This document shows positions 17,299-25,162 of a DNA stretch of 64,000 bases, piece by piece. Position numbers and translations under genes: made by a program. This DNA comes from Solitalea longa. Its GTDB lineage: Bacteria > Bacteroidota > Bacteroidia > Sphingobacteriales > Sphingobacteriaceae. The notes beneath the pieces are model-generated. The model had not been told where the DNA came from, did no database searches, and saw only the letters and a program-made list of their open reading frames with translations. Within the stretch, counting starts at the first letter, position 1. Every line of letters begins with the position of its first letter. The DNA is taken from positions 1 to 64,000 of the forward strand of contig NZ_PQVF01000005.1 in NCBI RefSeq assembly GCF_002920915.1. The letters run 5' to 3'.

Positions 17299-18849
17299 TT
17301 GGTAAAGGAACTTCTAATCAACTCAACTCCTACCGGAGTCACCATCGCCTTATTAAAAGATAAACAACTTATAGAGCTACATCAAGAGCAGCGTAATAAG
17401 AATTATGCTGTTGGCGATATTTATCTTGGTCGAATTAAAAAAATTATGCCGGGGTTAAATGCCGCGTTTGTGGATGTAGGCTATGAGAAGGATGCCTTTT
17501 TACATTACCTCGACCTTGGGCCGCAGGTACGATCGCTATTAAAGGTAACCAAAGAAGTACGTAACGGAAGTCATAACTACCACAATCTTCAAAGTTTTAA
17601 CGGCGAAGAGGATATTAATAAAAGTGGTAAGATCTCCGAAGTTCTTAGCAAAAGCCAATTAATTCCTGTACAAATTGCAAAAGAACCTATTTCAACTAAA
17701 GGTCCGCGCTTGAGCTCAGATATCTCTCTTGCCGGCCGTTTTGTTGTACTGGTTCCGTTCTCTGATACCGTTTCCATCTCCAAAAAAATTAAGAGCTCTG
17801 CGGAACGCATGCGTTTAAGAAAACTGATCGAAAGTATCAAACCTAAAAACTTTGGTGTAATCATTCGTACCGTTTCTGAAAACAAAGGTGTAGCTGAATT
17901 GCATGCAGATCTTACTGAGCTGGTAAATAAATGGGAAGAGTTTGCCCGTCGCTTAAAATCAGCTGATCCTACCCGTAAGGTTTTAGGAGAAATTGACAGA
18001 ACATCGAGCATTTTACGCGACATTCTAAGCCCTGATTTTCAAAACATCGTTGTTGATGATCAGAGTATTTACGAAGAGATTCGTTCCTATATCCACAATA
18101 TTGCTCCTGAACAAGAGAAAATTGTAAAACTGCACAAAGGCCGAGAGGCTCTTTTTGAACAATATGGAATTGAAAAGCAAATCAAATCATCCTTTGGTCG
18201 TACAATCAATTTCCATGGCGGTGCTTACTTGATTTTGGAAAGCACAGAAGCAATGCATGTTATCGACGTTAATAGCGGTAACCGCAACGCCAGTGAAGAT
18301 ACGCAGGAAGAAAATGCTCTTCTTGTAAATGTTGAAGCGGCTAAAGAAATTGCCCGTCAATTACGATTGCGCGACTTAGGTGGAATTATAGTTATTGACT
18401 TTATCGACATGCACAAACCGGCAAACCGGAAAGCGCTTTATGATGCTTTGCGTAAGGAAATGTCGGAAGACCGTGCAAAACACACTATCCTTCCTCCAAG
18501 CAAGTTTGGATTAGTGCAAATTACCCGTCAGCGTGTTCGTCCAGAAATGAACATTGTAACGGTAGAAAAATGCCCTACCTGCAATGGAACCGGTGAAGTT
18601 AAAGCAACCATTACACTGGTTGATGATATTCAGAATAATCTTCAATACATTTTAGAAGAGCAGAATGAGAATAACATTACGCTATGTGTTCACCCTTACA
18701 TTGCTGCTTATTTAACTAAAGGATTTTCTTCAATTCGATTGAAATGGTTATTCAAATATCGTAAGTGGGTAAAAATTAAATCTATTACTTCTTATGCGCT
18801 TACTGAATATCATTTCTTTAATCCAAACGAAGAAGAAATCTCGTTTTAA
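17299..18849 (+). CDS. rng: Ribonuclease G (Rne/Rng family)
   Basis: An endoribonuclease for rRNA maturation and mRNA decay. An S1 domain (YAVGDIYLGRIKKIMPGLNAAFVDVGYEKDAFLHY) is interrupted by a ~45-residue insert, then comes the catalytic domain with magnesium-binding aspartates in VIDVNSGNRN and VIDFIDMH and the zinc-link CPTCNGTG. A TTG at 17299 starts the product on VKELLINSTPTG, the family's usual beginning, giving 516 residues; an ATG at 17254 would add 15 residues. It has no long C-terminal degradosome scaffold, so RNase G rather than RNase E. It follows the COX24-like gene. Confidence 0.93.
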   Translation: MVKELLINSTPTGVTIALLKDKQLIELHQEQRNKNYAVGDIYLGRIKKIMPGLNAAFVDVGYEKDAFLHYLDLGPQVRSLLKVTKEVRNGSHNYHNLQSFNGEEDINKSGKISEVLSKSQLIPVQIAKEPISTKGPRLSSDISLAGRFVVLVPFSDTVSISKKIKSSAERMRLRKLIESIKPKNFGVIIRTVSENKGVAELHADLTELVNKWEEFARRLKSADPTRKVLGEIDRTSSILRDILSPDFQNIVVDDQSIYEEIRSYIHNIAPEQEKIVKLHKGREALFEQYGIEKQIKSSFGRTINFHGGAYLILESTEAMHVIDVNSGNRNASEDTQEENALLVNVEAAKEIARQLRLRDLGGIIVIDFIDMHKPANRKALYDALRKEMSEDRAKHTILPPSKFGLVQITRQRVRPEMNIVTVEKCPTCNGTGEVKATITLVDDIQNNLQYILEEQNENNITLCVHPYIAAYLTKGFSSIRLKWLFKYRKWVKIKSITSYALTEYHFFNPNEEEISF

Positions 18850-18910
18850 AGTAGAAGAAAGAAGATAAATTTTAACGATCTATCTTGAACCTAAATTCCT
18901 AAAAGCAGAA

Positions 18911-18930
18911 AAAGGAGCAAAAGCTCCTTT
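18911..18930 (-). terminator. Terminator between rng and the small membrane protein
   Basis: AAAGGAGC and GCTCCTTT form an 8-bp stem with a four-base loop. The T-rich tail is on the minus-strand side, so it mainly serves the minus-strand gene ending at 18957. Confidence 0.7.
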
Positions 18931-18956
18931 CAAATGCGTTTTTGATATTCTCATCA

Positions 18957-19190
18957 CTAAGCTTGAGCAGGTTCTTTCAACTTATTCCTTATGATTAGAT
19001 AAAGAATACTTCCAATCAAGGGAAACATTACAATCAAAAGGATTGACAACAATAGGTTGGTAACTGACATTTTGGAACGCACAATATCTACTAAACACAC
19101 AATCCATAACACCATTGCGGGGATAACCGCAAAAAATATCAATACTAATTCGGGTATACCTAGGTTAAGAAAAGCTAATAAATGATTCAT
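18957..19190 (-). CDS. Small PLDc_N-type membrane protein
   Basis: A 77-residue protein with two membrane segments (about residues 10-35 and 44-66). The stretch LWIVCLVDIVRSKMSV, the later FPLIGSILYLIIR and the short basic tail match the PLDc_N domain, which normally precedes phospholipase D-like domains but is often found alone in Bacteroidota. It stands alone between rng and radA. No enzymatic residues are seen; the function is unknown. Confidence 0.72.
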   Translation of the reverse strand: MNHLLAFLNLGIPELVLIFFAVIPAMVLWIVCLVDIVRSKMSVTNLLLSILLIVMFPLIGSILYLIIRNKLKEPAQA

Positions 19191-19360
19191 AAATAAAAAT
19201 TTAGGTTATTTTCAAACTTAATTTTTTATTGTCAAAAAGAAAAACCCCTCATCCAGACAATCCTATTTTAGCTTGAAAACCAAGCAATTTGAAAATTAAT
19301 TAGTTTTATTGCCCATAATTTTCACATTTTCATATCCTCAAATTTTCAAATTCACTTACG

Positions 19361-20749
19361 TTGTCAAAAATAAAAACCTCTTATTTCTGTCAAAGCTGTG
19401 GTTATCAATCACCTAAATGGCTTGGCAAATGTCCAGCATGTTCGGCATGGAACACTTTTGTTGAAGAAGTAATTGAGAAACCGAATGCAAGTATACCTGA
19501 CTGGAAAGCTGCATCGCAATCAACAAGCACCCAGCGAGCTCAAAAGCCACAAGACATTAATGCGATCAATTATAAAGAACAATCGCGAATACAAACTTCA
19601 GATGAAGAATTAAACCGTGTTCTAGGTGGGGGAATTGTTCCTGGATCGCTCATATTAATTGGGGGCGAACCTGGTATTGGAAAATCGACCTTAATGCTGC
19701 AACTGGCATTAACCCTTAATGGACATCGCGTTTTATATGTTTCGGGTGAAGAGAGTGATCAGCAAATAAAAATGCGCGCCGAGCGTTTAGACCAAAATCT
19801 CCAAAGCGGTGAATGTTATATTCTTACCGAAACATCTACTCAAAATATTTTTAAACAAATAGAAGAGCTTGATCCGGGTATTGTAATCATTGATTCCATA
19901 CAAACACTCTATTCAGCTCATATTGAATCAACACCTGGAAGTGTTTCGCAGGTAAGGGAGTGTACAGCAGAATTATTGCGATTTGCTAAAGAAACCGCAA
20001 CCCCTGTTTTTTTGATCGGTCATATTACTAAAGATGGCATGATTGCGGGTCCTAAAATACTGGAACATATGGTGGATACGGTATTGCAGTTTGAAGGCGA
20101 CAGGCATTATTCCTACCGCATTTTAAGAGCTGTAAAAAACCGTTTTGGCTCGGCCTCTGAATTGGGCATTTACGAGATGCAGGGCAGCGGACTGCGCGAA
20201 GTGTCAAATCCATCGGAAATATTATTATCGCAACGTGACGAGCCGCTAAGTGGCGTTACCGTATCAGCTACTATAGAAGGAGCTCGAACCATGCTGGTTG
20301 AAACCCAGGCATTGGTTAGTCATTCGGCTTATGGAACACCACAACGATCGGCTACAGGCTTTGACACCCGACGGATGAATATGCTTTTAGCTGTTCTTGA
20401 AAAAAGAGGTGGCTTTAAACTGGGTATGAAAGATGTTTTTGTAAATATTACTGGCGGCATACGAATTGAAGACCCGGCAATTGATCTGGGCCTTGTGGCT
20501 GCTATTATTTCTTCCAATGAAGATATTCCTGTTTCTTATAAGACCTGTTTTGCTGCCGAAGTAGGTTTATCCGGGGAAATCCGCGCTGTAAACCGTATTG
20601 AACAGCGAATTGCCGAAGCCGAAAAATTGGGCTTCGAGCAAATCTTTATTTCTAAATACAATCAAAAATCACTCGATTTAAAACGATTTAAAATTGCAAT
20701 TGTTAGTGTAGGTAAAATTGAAGAAGTTTTTGGTTATTTATTTGGATAA
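19361..20749 (+). CDS. radA: DNA repair protein RadA
   Basis: A RecA-like ATPase that drives branch migration in recombinational repair. The N-terminal zinc finger has Cys10, Cys13, Cys24 and Cys27. Walker A is GGEPGIGKST (102-110). The RadA-specific KNRFGSASELGIYEM segment is present, and the C-terminus is a Lon-protease-like domain (VFVNITGGIRIEDPAIDLGLVAAIISS). It has 462 residues and starts at TTG, the only start that keeps the zinc finger. The next gene begins two bases after its stop. Confidence 0.96.
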   Translation: MSKIKTSYFCQSCGYQSPKWLGKCPACSAWNTFVEEVIEKPNASIPDWKAASQSTSTQRAQKPQDINAINYKEQSRIQTSDEELNRVLGGGIVPGSLILIGGEPGIGKSTLMLQLALTLNGHRVLYVSGEESDQQIKMRAERLDQNLQSGECYILTETSTQNIFKQIEELDPGIVIIDSIQTLYSAHIESTPGSVSQVRECTAELLRFAKETATPVFLIGHITKDGMIAGPKILEHMVDTVLQFEGDRHYSYRILRAVKNRFGSASELGIYEMQGSGLREVSNPSEILLSQRDEPLSGVTVSATIEGARTMLVETQALVSHSAYGTPQRSATGFDTRRMNMLLAVLEKRGGFKLGMKDVFVNITGGIRIEDPAIDLGLVAAIISSNEDIPVSYKTCFAAEVGLSGEIRAVNRIEQRIAEAEKLGFEQIFISKYNQKSLDLKRFKIAIVSVGKIEEVFGYLFG

Positions 20750-20751
20750 AA

Positions 20752-21285
20752 ATGGAGACAATAGGACTGGTTTACCTTAAAAACGTTAAAAAGGTGTTTG
20801 CTTCCCAAAAAGATCTTGGAGACAAAACCTTTGCTCAGCTTTCGGAGGAGGAAATGCACTACACTCCCGATGAAAACACAAATTCGATTGCCATTCAGAT
20901 ACAACACGTAACCGGCAATATAAGATCGAGGTTTGTTGATTTTTTTACTTCTGACGGTGAAAAACCAGATCGTAACCGCGATGGAGAGTTCAATGAACAG
21001 CAGCTCTCCAAGGAAGAGTTGTTTAAAACCTGGGAGAATGGCTGGATGGTCCTTTTTAATTTACTTGAAAACATGTCTGAAAACGAGCTGTTGAATACAG
21101 TTTATATTAGGGGCGAAGCTCATACAGCTTTGGATGCCATTAACAGACAGGTAAACCACTATGCTTACCATGTAGGGCAAATTGTTCAATTAGGCAAGCT
21201 CATTAAAAAGGATGAATGGAATTCATTGAGCATTCCCAAAAATAAGTCAAAGCAATTCAATACTTCTTTCCTTAACAAATCTTAA
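20752..21285 (+). CDS. DUF1572 / DinB-superfamily protein
   Basis: A 177-residue, mostly helical protein starting METIGLVYLKNVKKVF. Putative metal-binding histidines sit in IQIQHVTGNIRSRF and QVNHYAYHVGQIVQL, the two positions of the DinB four-helix fold. Such proteins are often thiol-dependent enzymes, but the substrate is unknown. The two-base gap after radA suggests a shared transcript and translational coupling. Confidence 0.75.
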   Translation: METIGLVYLKNVKKVFASQKDLGDKTFAQLSEEEMHYTPDENTNSIAIQIQHVTGNIRSRFVDFFTSDGEKPDRNRDGEFNEQQLSKEELFKTWENGWMVLFNLLENMSENELLNTVYIRGEAHTALDAINRQVNHYAYHVGQIVQLGKLIKKDEWNSLSIPKNKSKQFNTSFLNKS

Positions 21286-21426
21286 CAATAAATTAAGGAA
21301 CCTTTTGTTTTTACCTCTACTTAAAAGATTAAAACTTTAAGAAGAATGCCTGACTATTAGTTGTACGTATTTATACTTAAATTGAAAATATTATAATGAA
21401 TTAATCTTTATTTTGTGAAAAAGGAA

Positions 21427-21434
21427 TATTTTTG
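21427..21434 (+). promoter_or_regulatory. -7 promoter element of the 101-residue membrane protein gene
   Basis: TATTTTTG fits TAnnTTTG and lies 18 bases before the ATG at 21453. It overlaps an upstream TTG, so the ATG is preferred as the start. Confidence 0.5.
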
Positions 21435-21452
21435 CTCAACAACTTCGAAACT

Positions 21453-21758
21453 ATGGAATTAAATGTTGAAACAAAAGCCTTGAATCTAAAAATAAAAGCC
21501 CAAAGAGAAAAAATCCCGAGCATCTCACAACTTACTAAAGCATCTTCTATCTATGAGATTTCCGAAGAATCAATTGATGAGCATTCAGAAAATCGGTTCT
21601 ATAGAAAGGAAATAATTCTTCCGGCTTTATTAATGATCATAACATTGATAGTTGGAAAATACACAGGCATTTCAATTCCAGAACTTGTAATGATATCAAT
21701 TGGCTGTATATGGTACATTGTTTCTTGTTACAAAGTATTTAGGGAAAATGAGAAATAA
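21453..21758 (+). CDS. Hypothetical two-pass membrane protein
   Basis: I do not recognise a family. The 101-residue product has a charged N-terminal half with likely helix (about 1-48), then two hydrophobic segments, EIILPALLMIITLIVGKYTG and ELVMISIGCIWYIVSCYKVF, and a short charged tail. It may be an inner-membrane accessory protein. It stands alone, with its own promoter-like element and a shared terminator. Confidence 0.6.
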   Translation: MELNVETKALNLKIKAQREKIPSISQLTKASSIYEISEESIDEHSENRFYRKEIILPALLMIITLIVGKYTGISIPELVMISIGCIWYIVSCYKVFRENEK

Positions 21759-21782
21759 TTACTCTTTAATCATATTTTGAGC

Positions 21783-21815
21783 AAACGGCCGATACTTCTA
21801 TCGGCCGTTTTTTAT
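21783..21815. terminator. Bidirectional terminator with CTTC tetraloop
   Basis: A 12-bp perfect stem (AAACGGCCGATA, 21783-21794) closes a CTTC loop and is followed by a T run. It lies between a plus-strand gene and the convergent acyl-CoA ligase gene. Confidence 0.92.
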
Positions 21816-21816
21816 A

Positions 21817-23712
21817 TTAAGCTAAAGCATTAAGGTTTTCTTTATTTAAAATATTTTTTCCTTCGGAAGTATATAATGCATCTATTCTCGGTTGGTAATG
21901 GGTAGTTATTTTCCCTCTAACCATTTTCATGGTACTATTCAAGAAATGATTCTGCTCAGTGAAACCTTCAGGCAAAACAGCAAATGCAGCCGGCAACCAG
22001 CGCTCAGGAAACATTCCTGCATACTTGCCTTTACTCTTGTATTCGTTTATTTCAGATTGCAATACCTTTATCGCTTCTGTTTTGCCCTCATCACTATCCC
22101 AGCTAAGGTGGTGCTGTTTCAAATAAGCCTTCAATGATTCTTTGTTGGGAACAATTAAAGCCGTAGTGTAAGCGTCCTGGTTATTATGCAGCATTACCTG
22201 GTCAATAAATTTAGAGTTTTGCACCAATGACTCTTCAATACCTTCAGGACTGTATTTTTCTCCGTCACTACCTATCAATAAACTTTTAAAACGGCCCAAC
22301 ACATATAAAAAGCCGTCCTCATCCATATAACCTAAATCACCAGTATGAAGCCATCCGTTTTTTATCGTATCGGCTGTTGCTACTTCATTTTTCCAGTAAC
22401 CGATCATCACATTCTCACCCTTAATTACAATCTCTCCTTTTTGTCCTACAGGCAGAGCGTTACCGTTATCATCACAAATTTTAAGTTCCATAGGCTGAAC
22501 CAAATAACCCGAAGACCCCAGTTTATGTTTTTTCAAGGAATTGGAGGAAATAATTGGTGTAGCTTCTGATAAGCCATAACCCTGAAACATGGGAACATTA
22601 ATCGCATAGAAAAATCGCTGAAGATCAATATCTAATAAAGCCCCGCCGCCGATAAAGAAGCTCAATTGCCCGCCAAAAGCAGCACGGACTTTTGAAAAAA
22701 CGAGTTTATCATAAACTACCAGTAAGACTTTATAAAAAGGATTTACCCCTTTTCCCTTATTAAATCCTTCACGATTATAAGTGTAGGCAACTTTCAATGC
22801 GTGATTGAATAGCTTTTCAGTAAACCCTCCCTTTTGCTTTATCGCTGTTTCAATATTCTTTTTAAAGTTTTTAGCCAAAGCGGGCACACTCAAAAGCAAA
22901 TTTGGCTGAACTTCCTTCATATTGATCGGGATGTTCTTCAGGGTATCCATTGCGTTTTTACCCGGATCAACAGTGGCTACACTCGCTCCTGAGGCCATGA
23001 AACTATAGAAGCCCGCAACATGCGCGAAGCAGTGATCCAACGGAAGAATGATCAGCGTTTTCCAATTGGTGGGGATATTCATCAGGCTAAGCGCCTGTTC
23101 AACATTTGCGGTATAATTACGGTGAGAAAGAATAATTCCCTTTGGATCGGCGGTTGTACCAGATGTGTAACTGATATTCGCATAGTCATTATCTTTTACT
23201 GATTTATAGCGATTCTCAAAGGCCGAAGGTTTGGTGTTCAGAAATTCTCGTCCCAATTGCAGAACATCGCCAATGTAAACTTCTTTTGCCCCATAATTCT
23301 CCAATTGATCGAAAACAATAACTTTTTCTATGTTAGGCAAATCAGCAACAATAGCTTGTATTTTCGGTAAGTTTCGGGCAGAAACCATCACAAACTTCGC
23401 ATCCGAATGCTGGATACGAAAGACCAGGTCATTGCTTTCTTCCAGCTTTACCGAAAGCGGAACATTAACCGCTCCTGCATAAAGAATACCCAACTCGCCA
23501 ATAACCCATGCATTACGTCCTTCTGAAAGAAATGCAATCTTATCATTTTTCTCCACACCCAAAGCCATTAGGCCCGCACCTAGCTGGTGTACTTGAGCAT
23601 GCGTCTCACTATAGGTTAATGGAACAAATTCCGTTTCGCGTTTCTCCCATAAAAATGGATTCTTGCTATATTTAGTTACACTTTCTTCAAAAAGATCAAT
23701 TATTGTCTTCAT
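21817..23712 (-). CDS. Long-chain fatty acid--CoA ligase (AMP-binding)
   Basis: Activates fatty acids to acyl-CoA through an acyl-adenylate, probably at the inner membrane face. The ANL-superfamily motifs are in order: P-loop-like YTSGTTADPKGIILSHRN (about 179-196), FQGYGLSEATP (about 370-380), WLHTGDLGYMDEDGFLYVLGR and the C-terminal lysine region. It has 631 residues, close to the FadD/FAA long-chain group. It is monocistronic, with a TATATTTG promoter element before the ATG and a terminator behind it. The chain-length preference is not readable. Confidence 0.92.
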   Translation of the reverse strand: MKTIIDLFEESVTKYSKNPFLWEKRETEFVPLTYSETHAQVHQLGAGLMALGVEKNDKIAFLSEGRNAWVIGELGILYAGAVNVPLSVKLEESNDLVFRIQHSDAKFVMVSARNLPKIQAIVADLPNIEKVIVFDQLENYGAKEVYIGDVLQLGREFLNTKPSAFENRYKSVKDNDYANISYTSGTTADPKGIILSHRNYTANVEQALSLMNIPTNWKTLIILPLDHCFAHVAGFYSFMASGASVATVDPGKNAMDTLKNIPINMKEVQPNLLLSVPALAKNFKKNIETAIKQKGGFTEKLFNHALKVAYTYNREGFNKGKGVNPFYKVLLVVYDKLVFSKVRAAFGGQLSFFIGGGALLDIDLQRFFYAINVPMFQGYGLSEATPIISSNSLKKHKLGSSGYLVQPMELKICDDNGNALPVGQKGEIVIKGENVMIGYWKNEVATADTIKNGWLHTGDLGYMDEDGFLYVLGRFKSLLIGSDGEKYSPEGIEESLVQNSKFIDQVMLHNNQDAYTTALIVPNKESLKAYLKQHHLSWDSDEGKTEAIKVLQSEINEYKSKGKYAGMFPERWLPAAFAVLPEGFTEQNHFLNSTMKMVRGKITTHYQPRIDALYTSEGKNILNKENLNALA

Positions 23713-23731
23713 AAATATTTAAAAAGGACAA

Positions 23732-23739
23732 CAAATATA
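23732..23739 (-). promoter_or_regulatory. -7 promoter element of the acyl-CoA ligase
   Basis: On the minus strand this reads TATATTTG, which fits TAnnTTTG; it ends 19 bases before the ATG of the ligase. Confidence 0.55.
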
Positions 23740-23798
23740 ATTTCTTTCATCGTCGGAAGAAATGAGATGAATTATTGTTTACCAGCTGAACTAAAAAA

Positions 23799-24362
23799 AT
23801 GGGACTCTATTTACTAGCAATTTTACCCATTGAAGAAGTTGCACAGGAAGTAATTCAGTGGAAGAAACATATGGCAGAAACTTATAACGCCTCATACGGT
23901 CTTAAAGTTTTGCCTCATATCACCTTAAAACAACCTTTCACTATCGACGACTCCTTTATTCCATCACTGGTAAACGAATTAAATCAATTCGGTAAACAAG
24001 AATCTCCGTTTACCATAACTTTAAATGGTTTTGGTTTTTTTACCGGAAAAAGAAGTGACGTGATCTATGTGAAAATTTCCGAAAGTTCAGCTCTTCAGGT
24101 ATTTTATGCCAAATTAGCTAATTTTCTTAACAGCCAAACAAACCATTTACTTCATTTAGACCCACCTAACTCATATGCCCCCCATATGACCATTGCCTAT
24201 CGCGACTTATCAACCGAAAACCGAAAAAAGGCTTGGACTGAATTTGAGCAATTGGATTATATACGAACATTAACTATAAACGAGTTTTATCTGTTGAAGC
24301 ACGACGGGAGACAATGGAGAAAGCATACAGCTATAAAATTAAAAGGAGAACCCTGTGATTAA
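23799..24362 (+). CDS. 2H phosphoesterase / 2'-5' RNA ligase family protein
   Basis: The two histidine motifs that define the 2H superfamily are present: PHITLKQPF (His40) and PHMTIAYR (His129). The protein of 187 residues has the internal two-fold repeat of the fold. Relatives open 2',3'-cyclic phosphates or make 2'-5' links in RNA; the physiological substrate in bacteria is uncertain. It is divergent from the acyl-CoA ligase, and its end overlaps a hairpin shared with the convergent beta-barrel gene. Confidence 0.85.
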   Translation: MGLYLLAILPIEEVAQEVIQWKKHMAETYNASYGLKVLPHITLKQPFTIDDSFIPSLVNELNQFGKQESPFTITLNGFGFFTGKRSDVIYVKISESSALQVFYAKLANFLNSQTNHLLHLDPPNSYAPHMTIAYRDLSTENRKKAWTEFEQLDYIRTLTINEFYLLKHDGRQWRKHTAIKLKGEPCD

Positions 24363-24376
24363 TTACCGGTTCTCCT
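24344..24376. terminator. Possible bidirectional hairpin terminator
   Basis: AGGAGAACC (24344-24352) pairs with GGTTCTCCT (24368-24376). The left arm lies inside the last codons of the 2H gene. The T tail is weak, so termination strength is uncertain. Confidence 0.5.
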
Positions 24377-24391
24377 ATTATGGGGATGATC

Positions 24392-24973
24392 TTATTGTCC
24401 ACTTTTCTCCTGTTCAATAATATTTTTGGCTTTGTCTTTATGAAGATAGATTTGGAAGCCAAGATTTAAACTTACCTGGTTAGTGGTTGTTGAGCTTCCG
24501 AAACCTAAGGTTAGATCGTATTTTAATAAACCTTCAAGCCCAATATTGGGAGTAAGGAAATAAGCCAATCCCGGACCAAATCCTAAGCCCAATCCATTAG
24601 TATTACTTCCTGCGGCATTAACACCTTGAATTCCTGCATTTGCTTCAAAGAACCAACTGCTATGCTTTGAAAACTCAATGGAAGGATCATTAAAGTATTT
24701 ACGTCCGAAAACGCCAACACCCCATAGAAAATAATCCTCACCGCTTGTATGAGTATATTCAAAATTAACTCGTGGCCCAACAGCCACATTATCTTTAATA
24801 AAGAAACCCACCATAGGGGTTATTCCTGCGCTAAAAGTAGTGTTGCCACTTTGAAAAACGCCACCAATATTGGCAAGTTGAGCCCCAATGAGAAAATTGC
24901 CTCGTTGGGTTTGTGCCTTAGCAGTAAGCATAACTGTTAAAAGCAAAATAAGAAGTGTAGAGAGCTTTTTCAT
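24392..24973 (-). CDS. Outer-membrane beta-barrel protein
   Basis: A 193-residue protein with a signal peptide (MKKLSTLLILLLTVMLTAKAQ). The remainder consists of short alternating strands with aromatic ends (RGNFLIGAQLANIGGVF, FFEANAGIQGV, LGLGFGPGLAYFLTPNIGLEGLLKYDLTLGF), the pattern of the small OMP_b-brl family. A charged tail (KDKAKNIIEQEKSGQ) extends beyond the last strand. The function is unknown; similar proteins act as small structural porin-like barrels. It is monocistronic. Confidence 0.8.
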   Translation of the reverse strand: MKKLSTLLILLLTVMLTAKAQTQRGNFLIGAQLANIGGVFQSGNTTFSAGITPMVGFFIKDNVAVGPRVNFEYTHTSGEDYFLWGVGVFGRKYFNDPSIEFSKHSSWFFEANAGIQGVNAAGSNTNGLGLGFGPGLAYFLTPNIGLEGLLKYDLTLGFGSSTTTNQVSLNLGFQIYLHKDKAKNIIEQEKSGQ

Positions 24974-25106
24974 AACGATTAAAATTTAGATAAATAGCGT
25001 GTATTGACCTTTCACAAATTTTAGATGGTATACTAATTTAGTCATGTTTGCCTGTAATACAAAGCTTTAGCTGGTTTTAAACCGAAGGAAAAACCTTACT
25101 AAAACA

Positions 25107-25142
25107 AAAAACTCCCGAATAAAAGCTATCCGGGAGTTTTTT
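25107..25142 (-). terminator. Rho-independent terminator of carB
   Basis: The stem AAAAACTCCCG / CGGGAGTTTTT (25131-25141) is followed on the minus strand by a T-rich run. It lies 21 bases past the carB stop. Confidence 0.9.
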
Positions 25143-25162
25143 ATCAAGGTTTTTGTCCTTAT

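Noticed and set aside
17589-18023. 144-codon frame antisense to RNase G
   Set aside because: RNase G motifs occupy the plus strand through the region; the minus frame has no recognisable features.
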